Part shown: positions 36,125 through 44,332 of the stretch, one piece after another | Position numbering within the stretch: position 1 is the stretch's first letter | Layout of the letters: every line of letters begins with the position of its first letter | Origin: Gemmataceae bacterium | GTDB lineage: Bacteria; Planctomycetota; Planctomycetia; Gemmatales; Gemmataceae | Length of the DNA stretch: 64,000 nucleotides | NCBI GenBank assembly: GCA_009692065.1 | Contig: SHZY01000004.1 | Coordinates: forward strand, 1-64,000 | Reading direction: 5' to 3' | Notes under the pieces: generated by a model | Database searches by the model: none | Told to the model about the DNA's origin: nothing | The model's input: the letters and a program-made list of their open reading frames with translations, nothing else | Position numbers and translations under genes: made by a program

Positions 36125-37067
36125 CAACGGCAAGAAACCGATCTCGGACCCGAAGCCGGCCGCGCCGAAAGCGGACACGCTTGCGCGGCAGCTCAAGGAT
36201 TCGCTGGCAAAGCGCCGGCCTCGACCGTGGCTGCCGGTGCTGGCGATCTTGACAGGGAGCGTTCTGATCCTGGTCTTCCTGGCCTACTGGTATTATCCCC
36301 GCCCGCCGTTGACCCCCTTGCAGATCATGGCTCTCGATGTCGTCGGCACGACCGACGAAGTGCCGCAGGTCCGCGCCCAACTGCTGACACCACTGGAAGA
36401 GAAGACGCCACGCCCGTTAAACGGATTCGGTATTATCTTTCATCGCCCTTTGACGCAGAAGGCCAACGATAAGCCGATCGAGATTGTCACCAAGAGCGAT
36501 GCGCGGGGCCAGGCGGCTGCGGACTGGCCGAAGCCGAGTACAGCGACTGCCGATTTTTCGGTCAACCACGTCGATCCGGCAAATCGGCACGTCGACTCGG
36601 ATCTCGGTCGCATTTTCATTTGGCCCAAGGACGCGCCGATCCTGATCGTCGATGCGGCCGAGACCTTGGGAGCGGAAGAAGTCGACGAGCAAGCCTCGGC
36701 GACCCTGAGGCGTGCCGCGAAGGAAGACTGGCACATCGTCTACGTGGCGCTGGGGAGCGAACAGCCGCAGGAGTTCCGGGCCGCGCGCATCTGGATTGCT
36801 AGGAACCAGGCCAAGCTGCCGATCGGTCCGGTGCTGGGGCGGCCGCACATTGCCGAGGAAGAATCTGCTGCCCAGGCGAGGCGTGCAATCTTGCAATCGC
36901 TCAAGGAACGCTTTCAGGGCCCGATGGTTGCCGTGGTGAAGAACGAGGTGTCCGCGCAGATCTCGAAAGATGCCGGCGTGCGCACGATCATGATCGGCGC
37001 TGGTGCGGCCCCGGCGGGAGTCACGCAGGCCCCAACCTGGAGCGACGTGGTGGTGCGCGTGGAATAA
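36114..37067 (+). CDS. Single-pass membrane protein, hypothetical
   Basis: Protein of 317 residues: a basic cytoplasmic N-terminus (~45 residues, Lys/Pro-rich), one transmembrane helix (LPVLAILTGSVLILVFLAYWYY) and an extracytoplasmic domain. The outer domain has an alternating alpha/beta pattern (PILIVDAAETL, DWHIVYVALGSEQ, LPIGPVLGRPH, GPMVAVVKNEVSAQISKDAG, VRTIMIGAG) that recalls a HAD-like or Rossmann fold with VDAAETL in the place of the DxDxT loop. If so, the second catalytic Asp is missing and the domain may be inactive. ATG 36114 is inside the end of the previous gene. Family not recognised. Confidence 0.7.
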   Translation: MESSNGKKPISDPKPAAPKADTLARQLKDSLAKRRPRPWLPVLAILTGSVLILVFLAYWYYPRPPLTPLQIMALDVVGTTDEVPQVRAQLLTPLEEKTPRPLNGFGIIFHRPLTQKANDKPIEIVTKSDARGQAAADWPKPSTATADFSVNHVDPANRHVDSDLGRIFIWPKDAPILIVDAAETLGAEEVDEQASATLRRAAKEDWHIVYVALGSEQPQEFRAARIWIARNQAKLPIGPVLGRPHIAEEESAAQARRAILQSLKERFQGPMVAVVKNEVSAQISKDAGVRTIMIGAGAAPAGVTQAPTWSDVVVRVE

Positions 37068-37068
37068 G

Positions 37069-38721
37069 CTACCACTTCGTCGCCCCATCATTCCGGCCAA
37101 ACACGTCCGCCAGCGCGTTCATGATTTCGCCGACCGTGCAGTGCGCCTCGGCCGCTTCCAACAATATCGGCATCAGGTTGGTCTTCGTCGCCGCCAAGCG
37201 CCGGATTTCGTTTAGCGCCCGCAGTGCAGCGTCTGAATCTCGACTTGCCTTCACCTTCTTCAGCCGAGCAATCTGCTCCGTCTCAACCGCCTCCTCGACT
37301 TGCAAGATATCCATCGGCTTCTCGTCCTTCTCGACGAACGCATTGACGCCCACGATCAGTTTCCGCTTGGCGTCAATCTCCCGCTGATACATAAACGCAG
37401 CATCGGCAATCTCGCGGCGGAAGAAGCCGGACTCCAGGGCGGCGATCATGCCGCCTTTCTGCTCGATCTGATCGAAGTACTTGCGGGCCTCGTCCATCAT
37501 CTGGCGTGTGAGCGTCTCTACGAAGTAGCTGCCACCCAGCGGATCGACCGTGTTGGTGACGCCGGTCTCGTACGCCAGCACTTGCTGCGTGCGCAGCGCC
37601 AAGGTGACGGCGTGCTCGCTTGGCAGCGCCAGCGTCTCGTCCATGCTGTTGGTGTGCAGCGATTGGCAGCCGCCCAGCACCGCGGCCAGCGCCTGATAGG
37701 CGACGCGGATCAGGTTGACCTCGGGTTGCTTGTCTTGCAGTGAGCAGCCGGCCGTCTGGGCGTGGAAGCGCAACTTCCAGGACGCCTCGTTCTTGGCGCC
37801 GTACTTGTTCCTGGCGATGTCGGCCCACAGCACACGGGCCGCCCGGTACTTGGCGAGTTCCTCGAAGATGTCATTGTGGGCGTTGAAGAAGAAGCTCAAG
37901 CGAGGCGCGAACTCGTCAATCGCCATGCCGCGTTCGAGGCATTGATCGACGTAATGGAACCCGTCGGCCAGCGTGAACGCCAGCTCCTGCGCCGCGGTCG
38001 AGCCGGCCTCGCGGATGTGGTAGCCCGAGATCGAGACCGTGTTCCACTGCGGCACCTCCGTGGCACAGAACTCGATCACATCGCACACGAGCCGCACCGA
38101 TGGCTCCGGCGGGAAGACGATCTCGTTCTGAGCGTGGAACTCCTTGAGGATATCGTTCTGAAGGGTGCCGCGCAGGAGTTTCCAGTCCACCCCTCTTCGT
38201 TTAGCGTTCGCAAGAAAGTACGCCATCACAACAATGGCCGGCGCATTAATCGTCATCGAAACCGAAACTTGCGATAAGTCGATGCCATCGAACAAGACTT
38301 CCATGTCGTCGAGAGAATCGACGGTGACGCCGAGCCGACCGACTTCGCCGAGCGAGCGCGGATCGTCGGAGTCGAGGCCCATCAAGGTCGGCAGATCGAA
38401 CGCGGTGGACAGGCCGGTCTGGCCCTTGCCGAGGAGGAACTTGAAGCGTTCGTTGGTCTGGGCCGCCGACCCGAAGCCGGCGAACTGACGCATGGTCCAG
38501 AGCCGGGAGCGGTACATCGACGCATGCACGCCGCGCGTGAACGGGTACTGGCCGGGATAGCCAAGCTCGGCGTCCGGATCGAAGTTGGCCAGATGCTCCG
38601 GCGTGTAGAGCGCCTCGATGGGGACGCTCGACACGGTCGTCGGCGGCTCCTTGCGCGGCGAGGCGGCAGCGTTCTCCTTCTCCCAGCGCTCTTGCGTGGC
38701 GGTGTCGGTGACAGTGGCCAT
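37069..38721 (-). CDS. Acyl-CoA mutase large subunit (methylmalonyl-CoA mutase type)
   Basis: Catalytic subunit of a B12-dependent acyl-CoA mutase, 550 residues. It shows the TIM-barrel substrate domain (YPFTRGVHASMYRSRLWTMR, LSTAFDLPTLMGLDSDDP, GTLQNDILKE, GYHIREAGSTAAQELAFTLA, LHTNSMDETLALPSEHA, VTNTVDPLGGSYFVE) but ends after ATVGEI-like CTVGEIMNALADVFG, without the C-terminal cobalamin domain; that must come from a separate small subunit not in this window. ATG 38721 follows GAGGAACCGCCAT; a longer frame upstream lacks homology. Two stretches match family A half-elements (37209-37222 and 38190-38211) with no length change. Confidence 0.95.
   Translation of the reverse strand: MATVTDTATQERWEKENAAASPRKEPPTTVSSVPIEALYTPEHLANFDPDAELGYPGQYPFTRGVHASMYRSRLWTMRQFAGFGSAAQTNERFKFLLGKGQTGLSTAFDLPTLMGLDSDDPRSLGEVGRLGVTVDSLDDMEVLFDGIDLSQVSVSMTINAPAIVVMAYFLANAKRRGVDWKLLRGTLQNDILKEFHAQNEIVFPPEPSVRLVCDVIEFCATEVPQWNTVSISGYHIREAGSTAAQELAFTLADGFHYVDQCLERGMAIDEFAPRLSFFFNAHNDIFEELAKYRAARVLWADIARNKYGAKNEASWKLRFHAQTAGCSLQDKQPEVNLIRVAYQALAAVLGGCQSLHTNSMDETLALPSEHAVTLALRTQQVLAYETGVTNTVDPLGGSYFVETLTRQMMDEARKYFDQIEQKGGMIAALESGFFRREIADAAFMYQREIDAKRKLIVGVNAFVEKDEKPMDILQVEEAVETEQIARLKKVKASRDSDAALRALNEIRRLAATKTNLMPILLEAAEAHCTVGEIMNALADVFGRNDGATKW
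37209..37222. repeat. Family A half-element in mutase CDS (A8)
   Basis: CGTTTAGCGCCCGC, identical to the left arm of A5 (58454-58467), encodes part of RALNEIRR in the mutase. No opposite arm is present. Confidence 0.5.
38190..38211. repeat. Family A half-element in mutase CDS (A7)
   Basis: Twenty-two bases identical to 18875-18896, the flank and left arm of A2, ending TTCGTTTAGCGTTCGC. It encodes ANAKRRG in the conserved barrel, where the family has a segment of the same length (such as AAAEEQG). No opposite arm follows. Confidence 0.85.
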
Positions 38722-39126
38722 ATGGCGGTTCCTCGGGGTCGTGATATCGCCATTGTATCCGGAATGACTTGCCTTGCGCCTGCAAGTTTCACACCCACAC
38801 ACCTACACACCGGCGTGCCGTCTGAAATCGGATTCACTGAACTTCCACAGGAAGTTGGCGAAACGGGAACCGCGGTTAATGTCTTGCAATGGATCGACTT
38901 GCGAATCCCATTTTTCCGTTTCGCCACGAGAACAGGGGGGGAGCCAACGGACCTTGACATTTGAGAAGGCTCATGCAAAGGCGCGAAGGCGCAAAGAGCG
39001 AAACCGATTGGGCCGACCGCAGCGGAGGATGATGGAGCCTCGCGGCTTGGCGTGAGATTTTCCGTTCCCGCTCGTCCTTGGTTCGTTTACCATGCGAGTC
39101 GGGCGGGAGTGGAGTCGGTTCCACAG
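38722..39126. other. 405-base gap between mutase and HEAT-repeat genes
   Basis: Holds the 5-prime region of the mutase gene, a run of alternating CACAC (about 38795-38812) and a degenerate family C repeat at 38970-39056. No conserved reading frame or RNA gene is recognised. Confidence 0.6.
38970..39056. repeat. Family C degenerate inverted repeat (C4)
   Basis: CTCATGCAAAGGCGCGAAGG (left) and CGCGGCTTGGCGTGAG (right) are recognisable but decayed arms of family C, about 50 bases apart. Confidence 0.6.
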
Positions 39127-40029
39127 TCAATCGTTTGGCTTCGCTGGCACCGGAAACCGCTTTGAGTCAATCTTGTTCAGGGCTGTAGCCACGTACCGTC
39201 GCAAGTTGGAATCGACGTCGTTTTGCAATGCTTGCAACTCCGGTATCAATTCTTTGGCATCTTCGCCCATCCTTGAGAGAGCGAACATGCCGGCACCGCG
39301 AATATCCGGACTAGGATCAGCTAGCGCATTTCGAAGGCTCGGCAAGGCAGACTTTCCAAAGTAACGAAGCGATTGCACGGCGGTCTCGCGCACACCTCTT
39401 CGCAGTTTGGTGCTTTCGGTTAACTTCAGAATCGGCTCAAGCGAAGCCGCAAGATCGGCCTCGGCCAAGTAGCAAAGCGTAATCTGTGCCCCTGTTTGGA
39501 TGTACGGATCGGTATGTTCGAGATAGGTCAATGGTACCTTGATCATTTCCCGATCCCGCGTAGCTCGCCATAGGTATTCGGCAGCTATCAATCGGCAAAT
39601 AGGATCGTCGTCCCGCAGATGTTCTCGCATCACCGGAAGAATCTTGGCCTCATCCTCTTCGGACCAACGCCAATACTCCTCTCTCAAGACCCGACGGTCC
39701 AGATCCAATGCCCGCCGTCGCACTTCTATGTGGTCATCGTTGGCGAGGTGAAGATAGACAGGCAGAAGTTCCGGAATATCCGGGAGCCTCGAGTCTTTTA
39801 GCAAACCGATTTGGTCAAGAAAGCGGAGCGTCCAACCCTTCTCCCAGTCGGGAACGACACTGCGGCGAATCTTGTCTTCCCAAACACACCATGGCACACC
39901 GTCAATCTTTGGCCCGAACAGCGATTGCCGGGGATAGGGGTGCAGCATCGCGAGGCCGAATAGCAGCGCGGCGACGCCGAGGAAGGCGAGCAGCCAGCGG
40001 CGCGACAGGAAATGGCGAAGGGAGATCAT
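39127..40029 (-). CDS. HEAT-repeat membrane-anchored protein
   Basis: Protein of 300 residues with an N-terminal signal anchor (WLLAFLGVAALLFGLAML) and alpha-helical repeats of HEAT/PBS-lyase type: VYLHLANDDHIEVRRRALDL, ILPVMREHLRDDDPICRLIA, TYLEHTDPYIQTGAQITLCYL, VRETAVQSLRYFGKSALPSL, NALADPSPDIRGAGMFALSR and VDSNLRRYVATALNKID. HEAT repeats bind other proteins; the partner is unknown. The outside location is inferred from the anchor. The M50 protease gene upstream may be co-transcribed across family N. Confidence 0.85.
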   Translation of the reverse strand: MISLRHFLSRRWLLAFLGVAALLFGLAMLHPYPRQSLFGPKIDGVPWCVWEDKIRRSVVPDWEKGWTLRFLDQIGLLKDSRLPDIPELLPVYLHLANDDHIEVRRRALDLDRRVLREEYWRWSEEDEAKILPVMREHLRDDDPICRLIAAEYLWRATRDREMIKVPLTYLEHTDPYIQTGAQITLCYLAEADLAASLEPILKLTESTKLRRGVRETAVQSLRYFGKSALPSLRNALADPSPDIRGAGMFALSRMGEDAKELIPELQALQNDVDSNLRRYVATALNKIDSKRFPVPAKPND

Positions 40030-40040
40030 AAAAGCGCCTT

Positions 40041-40098
40041 CAGAGCTGGAAGCGTAAGCGACGGTCGGTTCGGTTCGTCGCTTACGCTTCCGGCTCTG
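40041..40098. repeat. Family N inverted repeat
   Basis: Twenty-three-base arms (40041-40063 and 40076-40098) with one mismatch and a 12-base loop; shared core GGAAGCGTAAGCGACG. It fills the gap between the site-2 protease stop and the HEAT protein start. Confidence 0.95.
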
Positions 40099-40101
40099 AC
40101 A

Positions 40102-41166
40102 TTAGGGCTTGTTCTTGAAGCGATCCGACACGCGCTTGAGGAAGCGGTCCTCCTCGTCGGTCAGTGATCCTTTGCCGAACTTCTTGATTTTTTGCAAGAG
40201 CTCATCCATGCGGCGGTCGTCGGCCTCGCGCTGCTCTTGTTCGCGTTGCTCCTTCATGGCGGCGCGCTGGGCGAGCCAGCGCTGGATGAAGTTTTGCTTT
40301 TTGGGCGCGGGGGGCGGCGGCTCGTCCTTTTCGAGGCTGGTGTACCCTTGCGAGAAATCGTAGCCGAAGAGGGCGTCCTCGGTCGCTCTTTCGAGAATGT
40401 CATACTCCTGGGCGCACGCCATGAAGATGAAGACGGCCAGGAACGCCATCATCGGATCGCGGTAGATGACGGAATAAAGGCCGACGACGACCATGCAGGC
40501 GAAGCCGCCGTAGATGGCGATCTTGGTCGCCGGATAGTGACCGAGTTTGGGCCAGAGCGCCGCCTGCAACATGCGGCCGCCGTCAAACGGAATGCCGATC
40601 AGCAGCGTGTTGAACAACAGCAGGATCCAATTCATCCAGAAAAACCGCATCAGGAGGATCACGTGGAGTCTATCTTCCAGCACCAGGGGCCATGGGTTCC
40701 AGGTCCAGGCGTGGACCGTGATCGAGTTGGCTTCAATTCGATAGGGATACCAAAACGGATTTAGCGGGGGTAAACAGTCGAAGGCGAAGTAGAGGACAAA
40801 ACCCACGATGAGACAGAGAGAGACATTGACGAGCGGCCCCCCCAGGGCGAAGACGAAGTGCGCAAACGGCGCATGCGGCAACGATCGACAGTACGCCAGG
40901 CCGCCCAGGGGCCACATGAGAATCTCGTCGGACTCGCCGTCCATGGCGTGGGCGGCGAAACAATGCCCAAACTCGTGCAAGAGGATGATGAAAAACTTGA
41001 ACACGACCAGCGTGGTCGCATCCTGCCAGGTGCCGGCGGGGAATTCCTTGTCCATGGCCACGCGGCCGACTAGTCCGACCATCACGAACGGCAACAAGAA
41101 GTGCACGCGGATGGCAATGCCGAACAGTTGGCCGATGGGGAACGACCACGATAACACGTCGCGCAT
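40102..41166 (-). CDS. M50 (site-2) family membrane metalloprotease
   Basis: Intramembrane-type zinc protease of 354 residues. The active-site HEFGH is in a hydrophobic helix (FFIILLHEFGHCFAAHAMDG, near residue 65) and the third ligand is in the NTLLIGIPFDGGRML segment (~190), matching the site-2 protease pattern. About six hydrophobic segments are present. The C-terminal 95 residues are cytoplasmic-like and charged (RAAMKEQREQEQREADDRR) with coiled-coil potential and a final LTDEEDRFLKRVSDRFKN helix. There is no PDZ domain, as in the Rip/SpoIVFB-like group. The substrate is unknown; it may release membrane-bound regulators. Confidence 0.92.
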   Translation of the reverse strand: MRDVLSWSFPIGQLFGIAIRVHFLLPFVMVGLVGRVAMDKEFPAGTWQDATTLVVFKFFIILLHEFGHCFAAHAMDGESDEILMWPLGGLAYCRSLPHAPFAHFVFALGGPLVNVSLCLIVGFVLYFAFDCLPPLNPFWYPYRIEANSITVHAWTWNPWPLVLEDRLHVILLMRFFWMNWILLLFNTLLIGIPFDGGRMLQAALWPKLGHYPATKIAIYGGFACMVVVGLYSVIYRDPMMAFLAVFIFMACAQEYDILERATEDALFGYDFSQGYTSLEKDEPPPPAPKKQNFIQRWLAQRAAMKEQREQEQREADDRRMDELLQKIKKFGKGSLTDEEDRFLKRVSDRFKNKP

Positions 41167-41245
41167 GACGGCTTCATCGCTCCAGGTGGGGGTATCGCTT
41201 CACTGGATATCCTACCAATGGGCCGGAGACTTCGCAATCAGTTTG

Positions 41246-41299
41246 CCGCTTGCGACTTTGCGTTCGCAAGGCGCTGCGCCAATGCGAAGCCGCAAGCGG
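41246..41299. repeat. Family B inverted repeat (B2)
   Basis: Left CCGCTTGCGACTTTGCGTTC (41246 on) and right GAAGCCGCAAGCGG (to 41299). The TAG stop of the FAD/Fe-S oxidoreductase starts one base beyond its right edge. Confidence 0.88.
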
Positions 41300-44260
41300 C
41301 TAAGATTCCAGCGCCGCCGCCAGCAACTCGAGGGGATGCAGCGCGCGTCGGCCGTCGAGATCGTGGATTTGATGCCGGCACGATGTCCCCGGCGCAACCA
41401 CGATTGCGTCGGGCTGTTTCGCCAGCGCGGGGAGCAGGTCGAGTTGAGCGATCTGGACGCTGAGGTCGTAGTGCTCCGTTTCAAAGCCGAACGAACCGGC
41501 CATGCCGCAACAACCTGTGTCGAGGACGCGGACGTCGAGTCCAGGGATCAGCTTGAGCAGCGCCACGGTGCCGCCCATGCCGACGAGGGCTTTTTGATGG
41601 CAGTGGCCATGGAGCAGGGCTTGGTGAGTGGTGAGTGGTGAGTGGTGAGTGGCGAGTTTCAGCTGAGCCCGGCCGAGGCGGACTTGGTCGGCAAGCCAGC
41701 CGTCTGCCAGCTGGGCGGCCTTCGCGATTGCGGCAGTCGCCGAACCGGGGACCAGCTCAGGCCATTCATCGACCAGCGTCAACAGGCAGCTTGGCTCCAG
41801 ACCCAGGATTGGCATTCCGGAGGCGATGCGCGTGGCCAGGCGCGGGGCTTGCTCCTGGATCAGCTGGCGCGCATCGGACAGATAGCCCTTGCTGATGAGC
41901 GTGCGGCCACAACACGCGAGGCCCGCCAGTTCGACGCCGTAGCCCGCGGCTTCGAGAACTCGCACTGCCGCCTGGCCGATGGCGGGTTCGTTGTAGGTCG
42001 TGAAACAGTCATCCAGCAATAAGACATTGCCGAGCGGTGGGATCAAGGCGGCGCTGCCGCGTGCTTGCCGGCGGGCGAACCAGCGGCGGAAGTGGTCGAA
42101 GTGGAGAGCCGGCAGACTGCGGCGGCGGTCGATGCCGACGAAATGGTGCAGCATCCACCGCGCCAGACGATTGCCTTGCATCAGATTGACCAGCGGGGCG
42201 GCGAGCGAACCCCAGCGATTCAGGCGATGAAGTCCGCGCAGCATCCGATGCAGGATCGGCCGGGCGCGATCCTGGTAACGCAGGTGCGTCACCTCGGCTT
42301 TCAGCTTGGCCAAATCGACGTTGCTGGGACATTCCGATTTGCACGCCTTGCACATCAGGCAAAGATCAAGGACGGCGTTTACTTCGTCGCTGGCCAACGC
42401 CTGCATGGGACGTTCGTTGACGAGCGCCAAACGAAGGATGTTCGCTCGACCGCGCGTGCTGTCTTTCTCGTCGCGGGTGGCGCGGAAGGACGGGCACATG
42501 GTGCCACCTTGCAGCTTGCGGCAAACGCCGGCGCCGTTGCAGTTTTCGATCGAGCGGGCAAAGCCTTCTTGCTTGCTGTAATCGAAAAGCGTCGCCGGCT
42601 CGGCCGGTTGATAGCCTGGGTCGTAGCGCAGGTTCTCCGTCATCGGCGGGGCGTGGACGATCTTGCCGGGATTGAAGAGATTGTCCGGATCGAAGGCATG
42701 CTTGACCTTGCAGAAGGCATCGTAGACGACGTCGCCGAACATCTTGCGATTCCATTCGCTGCGGGCCAGGCCGTCGCCGTGCTCGCCGGAAAGGCTGCCG
42801 TCGAATTCCAGGACGAGGTCGGTGACCTCCTCGGTGATGCGGCGCATGCGCGCGACGTCGTTCGGATCCTTGATGTTCAAGACGGGCCGGATGTGCAAGC
42901 AGCCAACGCTGGCGTGACCGTAAAACGTGCCGTCGGTGCCGTGCTTCTTCAAGATCTCGCGGAAGCGGGCCACATAGCGAGGCAGATGTTCGGGGGCGAC
43001 CGCGGTGTCCTCGATGAACGTGACGGGCTTGCGGTCGCCGAGCGTGCCGAGCAAGAGCGGCATGGCGGCGTTGCGCAGGTTCCAGAGAGCCTGCCGTTGC
43101 GATGCTTCGATGGCGGGCAGGGTCGCGATCAGCCCGGGCATGCCTTGCAACTTCGTTTGCAGTTTCTTGATGCGATCGGTGACATATCGGAAATCGTCGC
43201 CGCTGAATTCGACCATGAAGAGCGCTGCGGGCGTTCCGGTCAGGTCGGCCATCGTATTCCGCAGCGACAGATTGTTCCGTGCCAGCGCGATCAGCATTTG
43301 ATCCATCAGCTCGATGGCGCTCGGCTGCATCTCGAGGCATACCGCGAGTGCGTCCATGGCAGCGGCCAGGCTCGAAAACTGCGGGATGAGCAGGCCGACG
43401 ACCTTCGGCCTCGGCACAACATTCAGCTCGGCTTCGAGGATGACCCCGAGCGTGCCTTCGCTGCCGACGAGGAGGTGGTGCAGGCCGGAAGCCCCGGGGT
43501 GAGGTACTCCGAACCCCGGGGTTCGGAGTACCTCACCCCGGGGCTTGCCGTTCACGAGGACATCGAGGTTGTAGCCGCTGACGCGCCGCAGAATGCGCGG
43601 GAAGCGGCGCTGGATCTCCGGCGCGGCTTCGTTGACGATCTGCCTCACTTGATGATGCAGTTGGCCAAGAAACGTGCGTTGGTCCTGGAGTTGCCAATCG
43701 GCGGCGGACAGGGGCCCGAGGTCGTGAGGTTGGCCGTCGCTGAGGAGTACGCGGAGCTTGCGGACATGATCGATGGTCTTGCCATGGACGATGGAGTGTG
43801 AGCCGGCCGAGTTGTTGCCGATCATGCCGCCGAGGTTGGCTCGGCTGGCCGTCGCGACATCGGGGCCAAACATCAGGTCGTGCGGAGCCAGCGCGCGATT
43901 GAGCTGATCGAGGATGACGCCAGGCTGCACGCGGGCGATTTCCAGGGCGGGGTCGATGTCGAGGATGTTATTCAGATGCTTGCTGCAATCGAGGACAATG
44001 CCGGCGCCGATCGACTGCCCGGACAGGCTCGTACCGCCGCCGCGCGGGACGATGGGGATGTGCATCTCTAGGGCGATCTGCACGGCAGTTTGCAGCGCTG
44101 CCGCGGTCTTCGGAATGACGACGCCGACCGGTTCGATCTGGTAGATGCTGGCGTCGGTCGAATAAAGCTGGCGCGTGACGGCATCGAAGCGCACCTCGCC
44201 GTCCACGTGGCGGCGCAGGTAGCCGAGCAGGGCTTCGTGTTTTTGAGCGGTGAAATCCAT
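41300..44260 (-). CDS. FAD-linked oxidase/Fe-S (GlcD-GlpC type) fusion
   Basis: Protein of 986 residues fusing an FAD-binding oxidase (GlcD/D-lactate dehydrogenase type) with a Fe-S and CCG-domain module. N-terminal FAD loop: VPRGGGTSLSGQSIGAGIVL; C-terminal FAD-oxidase part ends FDPDNLFNPGKIVH (~510). The ferredoxin part has CNGAGVCRKLQGGTMCPSFR and CLMCKACKSECP; the CCG motifs are ACCGRTLISKG and TGCCGMAGSFGFE. It probably oxidises a 2-hydroxyacid and passes electrons to quinone. ATG 44260 is chosen; a longer frame overlaps mfd. Two in-frame repeats are present: a 58-base palindrome (residues ~238-257) and a tandem 7-mer (~868-879, THHSPLTTH). Both fall in loops. Confidence 0.93.
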   Translation of the reverse strand: MDFTAQKHEALLGYLRRHVDGEVRFDAVTRQLYSTDASIYQIEPVGVVIPKTAAALQTAVQIALEMHIPIVPRGGGTSLSGQSIGAGIVLDCSKHLNNILDIDPALEIARVQPGVILDQLNRALAPHDLMFGPDVATASRANLGGMIGNNSAGSHSIVHGKTIDHVRKLRVLLSDGQPHDLGPLSAADWQLQDQRTFLGQLHHQVRQIVNEAAPEIQRRFPRILRRVSGYNLDVLVNGKPRGEVLRTPGFGVPHPGASGLHHLLVGSEGTLGVILEAELNVVPRPKVVGLLIPQFSSLAAAMDALAVCLEMQPSAIELMDQMLIALARNNLSLRNTMADLTGTPAALFMVEFSGDDFRYVTDRIKKLQTKLQGMPGLIATLPAIEASQRQALWNLRNAAMPLLLGTLGDRKPVTFIEDTAVAPEHLPRYVARFREILKKHGTDGTFYGHASVGCLHIRPVLNIKDPNDVARMRRITEEVTDLVLEFDGSLSGEHGDGLARSEWNRKMFGDVVYDAFCKVKHAFDPDNLFNPGKIVHAPPMTENLRYDPGYQPAEPATLFDYSKQEGFARSIENCNGAGVCRKLQGGTMCPSFRATRDEKDSTRGRANILRLALVNERPMQALASDEVNAVLDLCLMCKACKSECPSNVDLAKLKAEVTHLRYQDRARPILHRMLRGLHRLNRWGSLAAPLVNLMQGNRLARWMLHHFVGIDRRRSLPALHFDHFRRWFARRQARGSAALIPPLGNVLLLDDCFTTYNEPAIGQAAVRVLEAAGYGVELAGLACCGRTLISKGYLSDARQLIQEQAPRLATRIASGMPILGLEPSCLLTLVDEWPELVPGSATAAIAKAAQLADGWLADQVRLGRAQLKLATHHSPLTTHQALLHGHCHQKALVGMGGTVALLKLIPGLDVRVLDTGCCGMAGSFGFETEHYDLSVQIAQLDLLPALAKQPDAIVVAPGTSCRHQIHDLDGRRALHPLELLAAALES
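41623..41655. repeat. Family I tandem 7-mer in CDS
   Basis: About five tandem GTGAGTG units inside the FAD/Fe-S oxidoreductase, read on the minus strand as CACTCAC units encoding THHSPLTTH. Only this strand is free of stop codons. Confidence 0.85.
43489..43546. repeat. Family M perfect 58-base palindrome in CDS
   Basis: Arms of 29 bases meet with no loop (centre between 43517 and 43518) and pair without mismatch. It starts AAGCCCCGGGGTGAGG and encodes KPRGEVLRTPGFGVPHPGA in the FAD/Fe-S oxidoreductase, immediately before the conserved LLVGSEGTLG. Confidence 0.97.
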
Positions 44261-44332
44261 GGGAAGGGTGCATGACTGGGGTTTGTCGATCTCATCTTTC
44301 TTTATATCGAATGCAATCGTTACAATACCCAC

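Noticed and set aside
42065..43801. Plus-strand open frame of 578 codons opposite the FAD/Fe-S oxidoreductase
   Set aside because: Antisense to a clearly conserved multi-motif protein; no ribosome site or recognisable domain.
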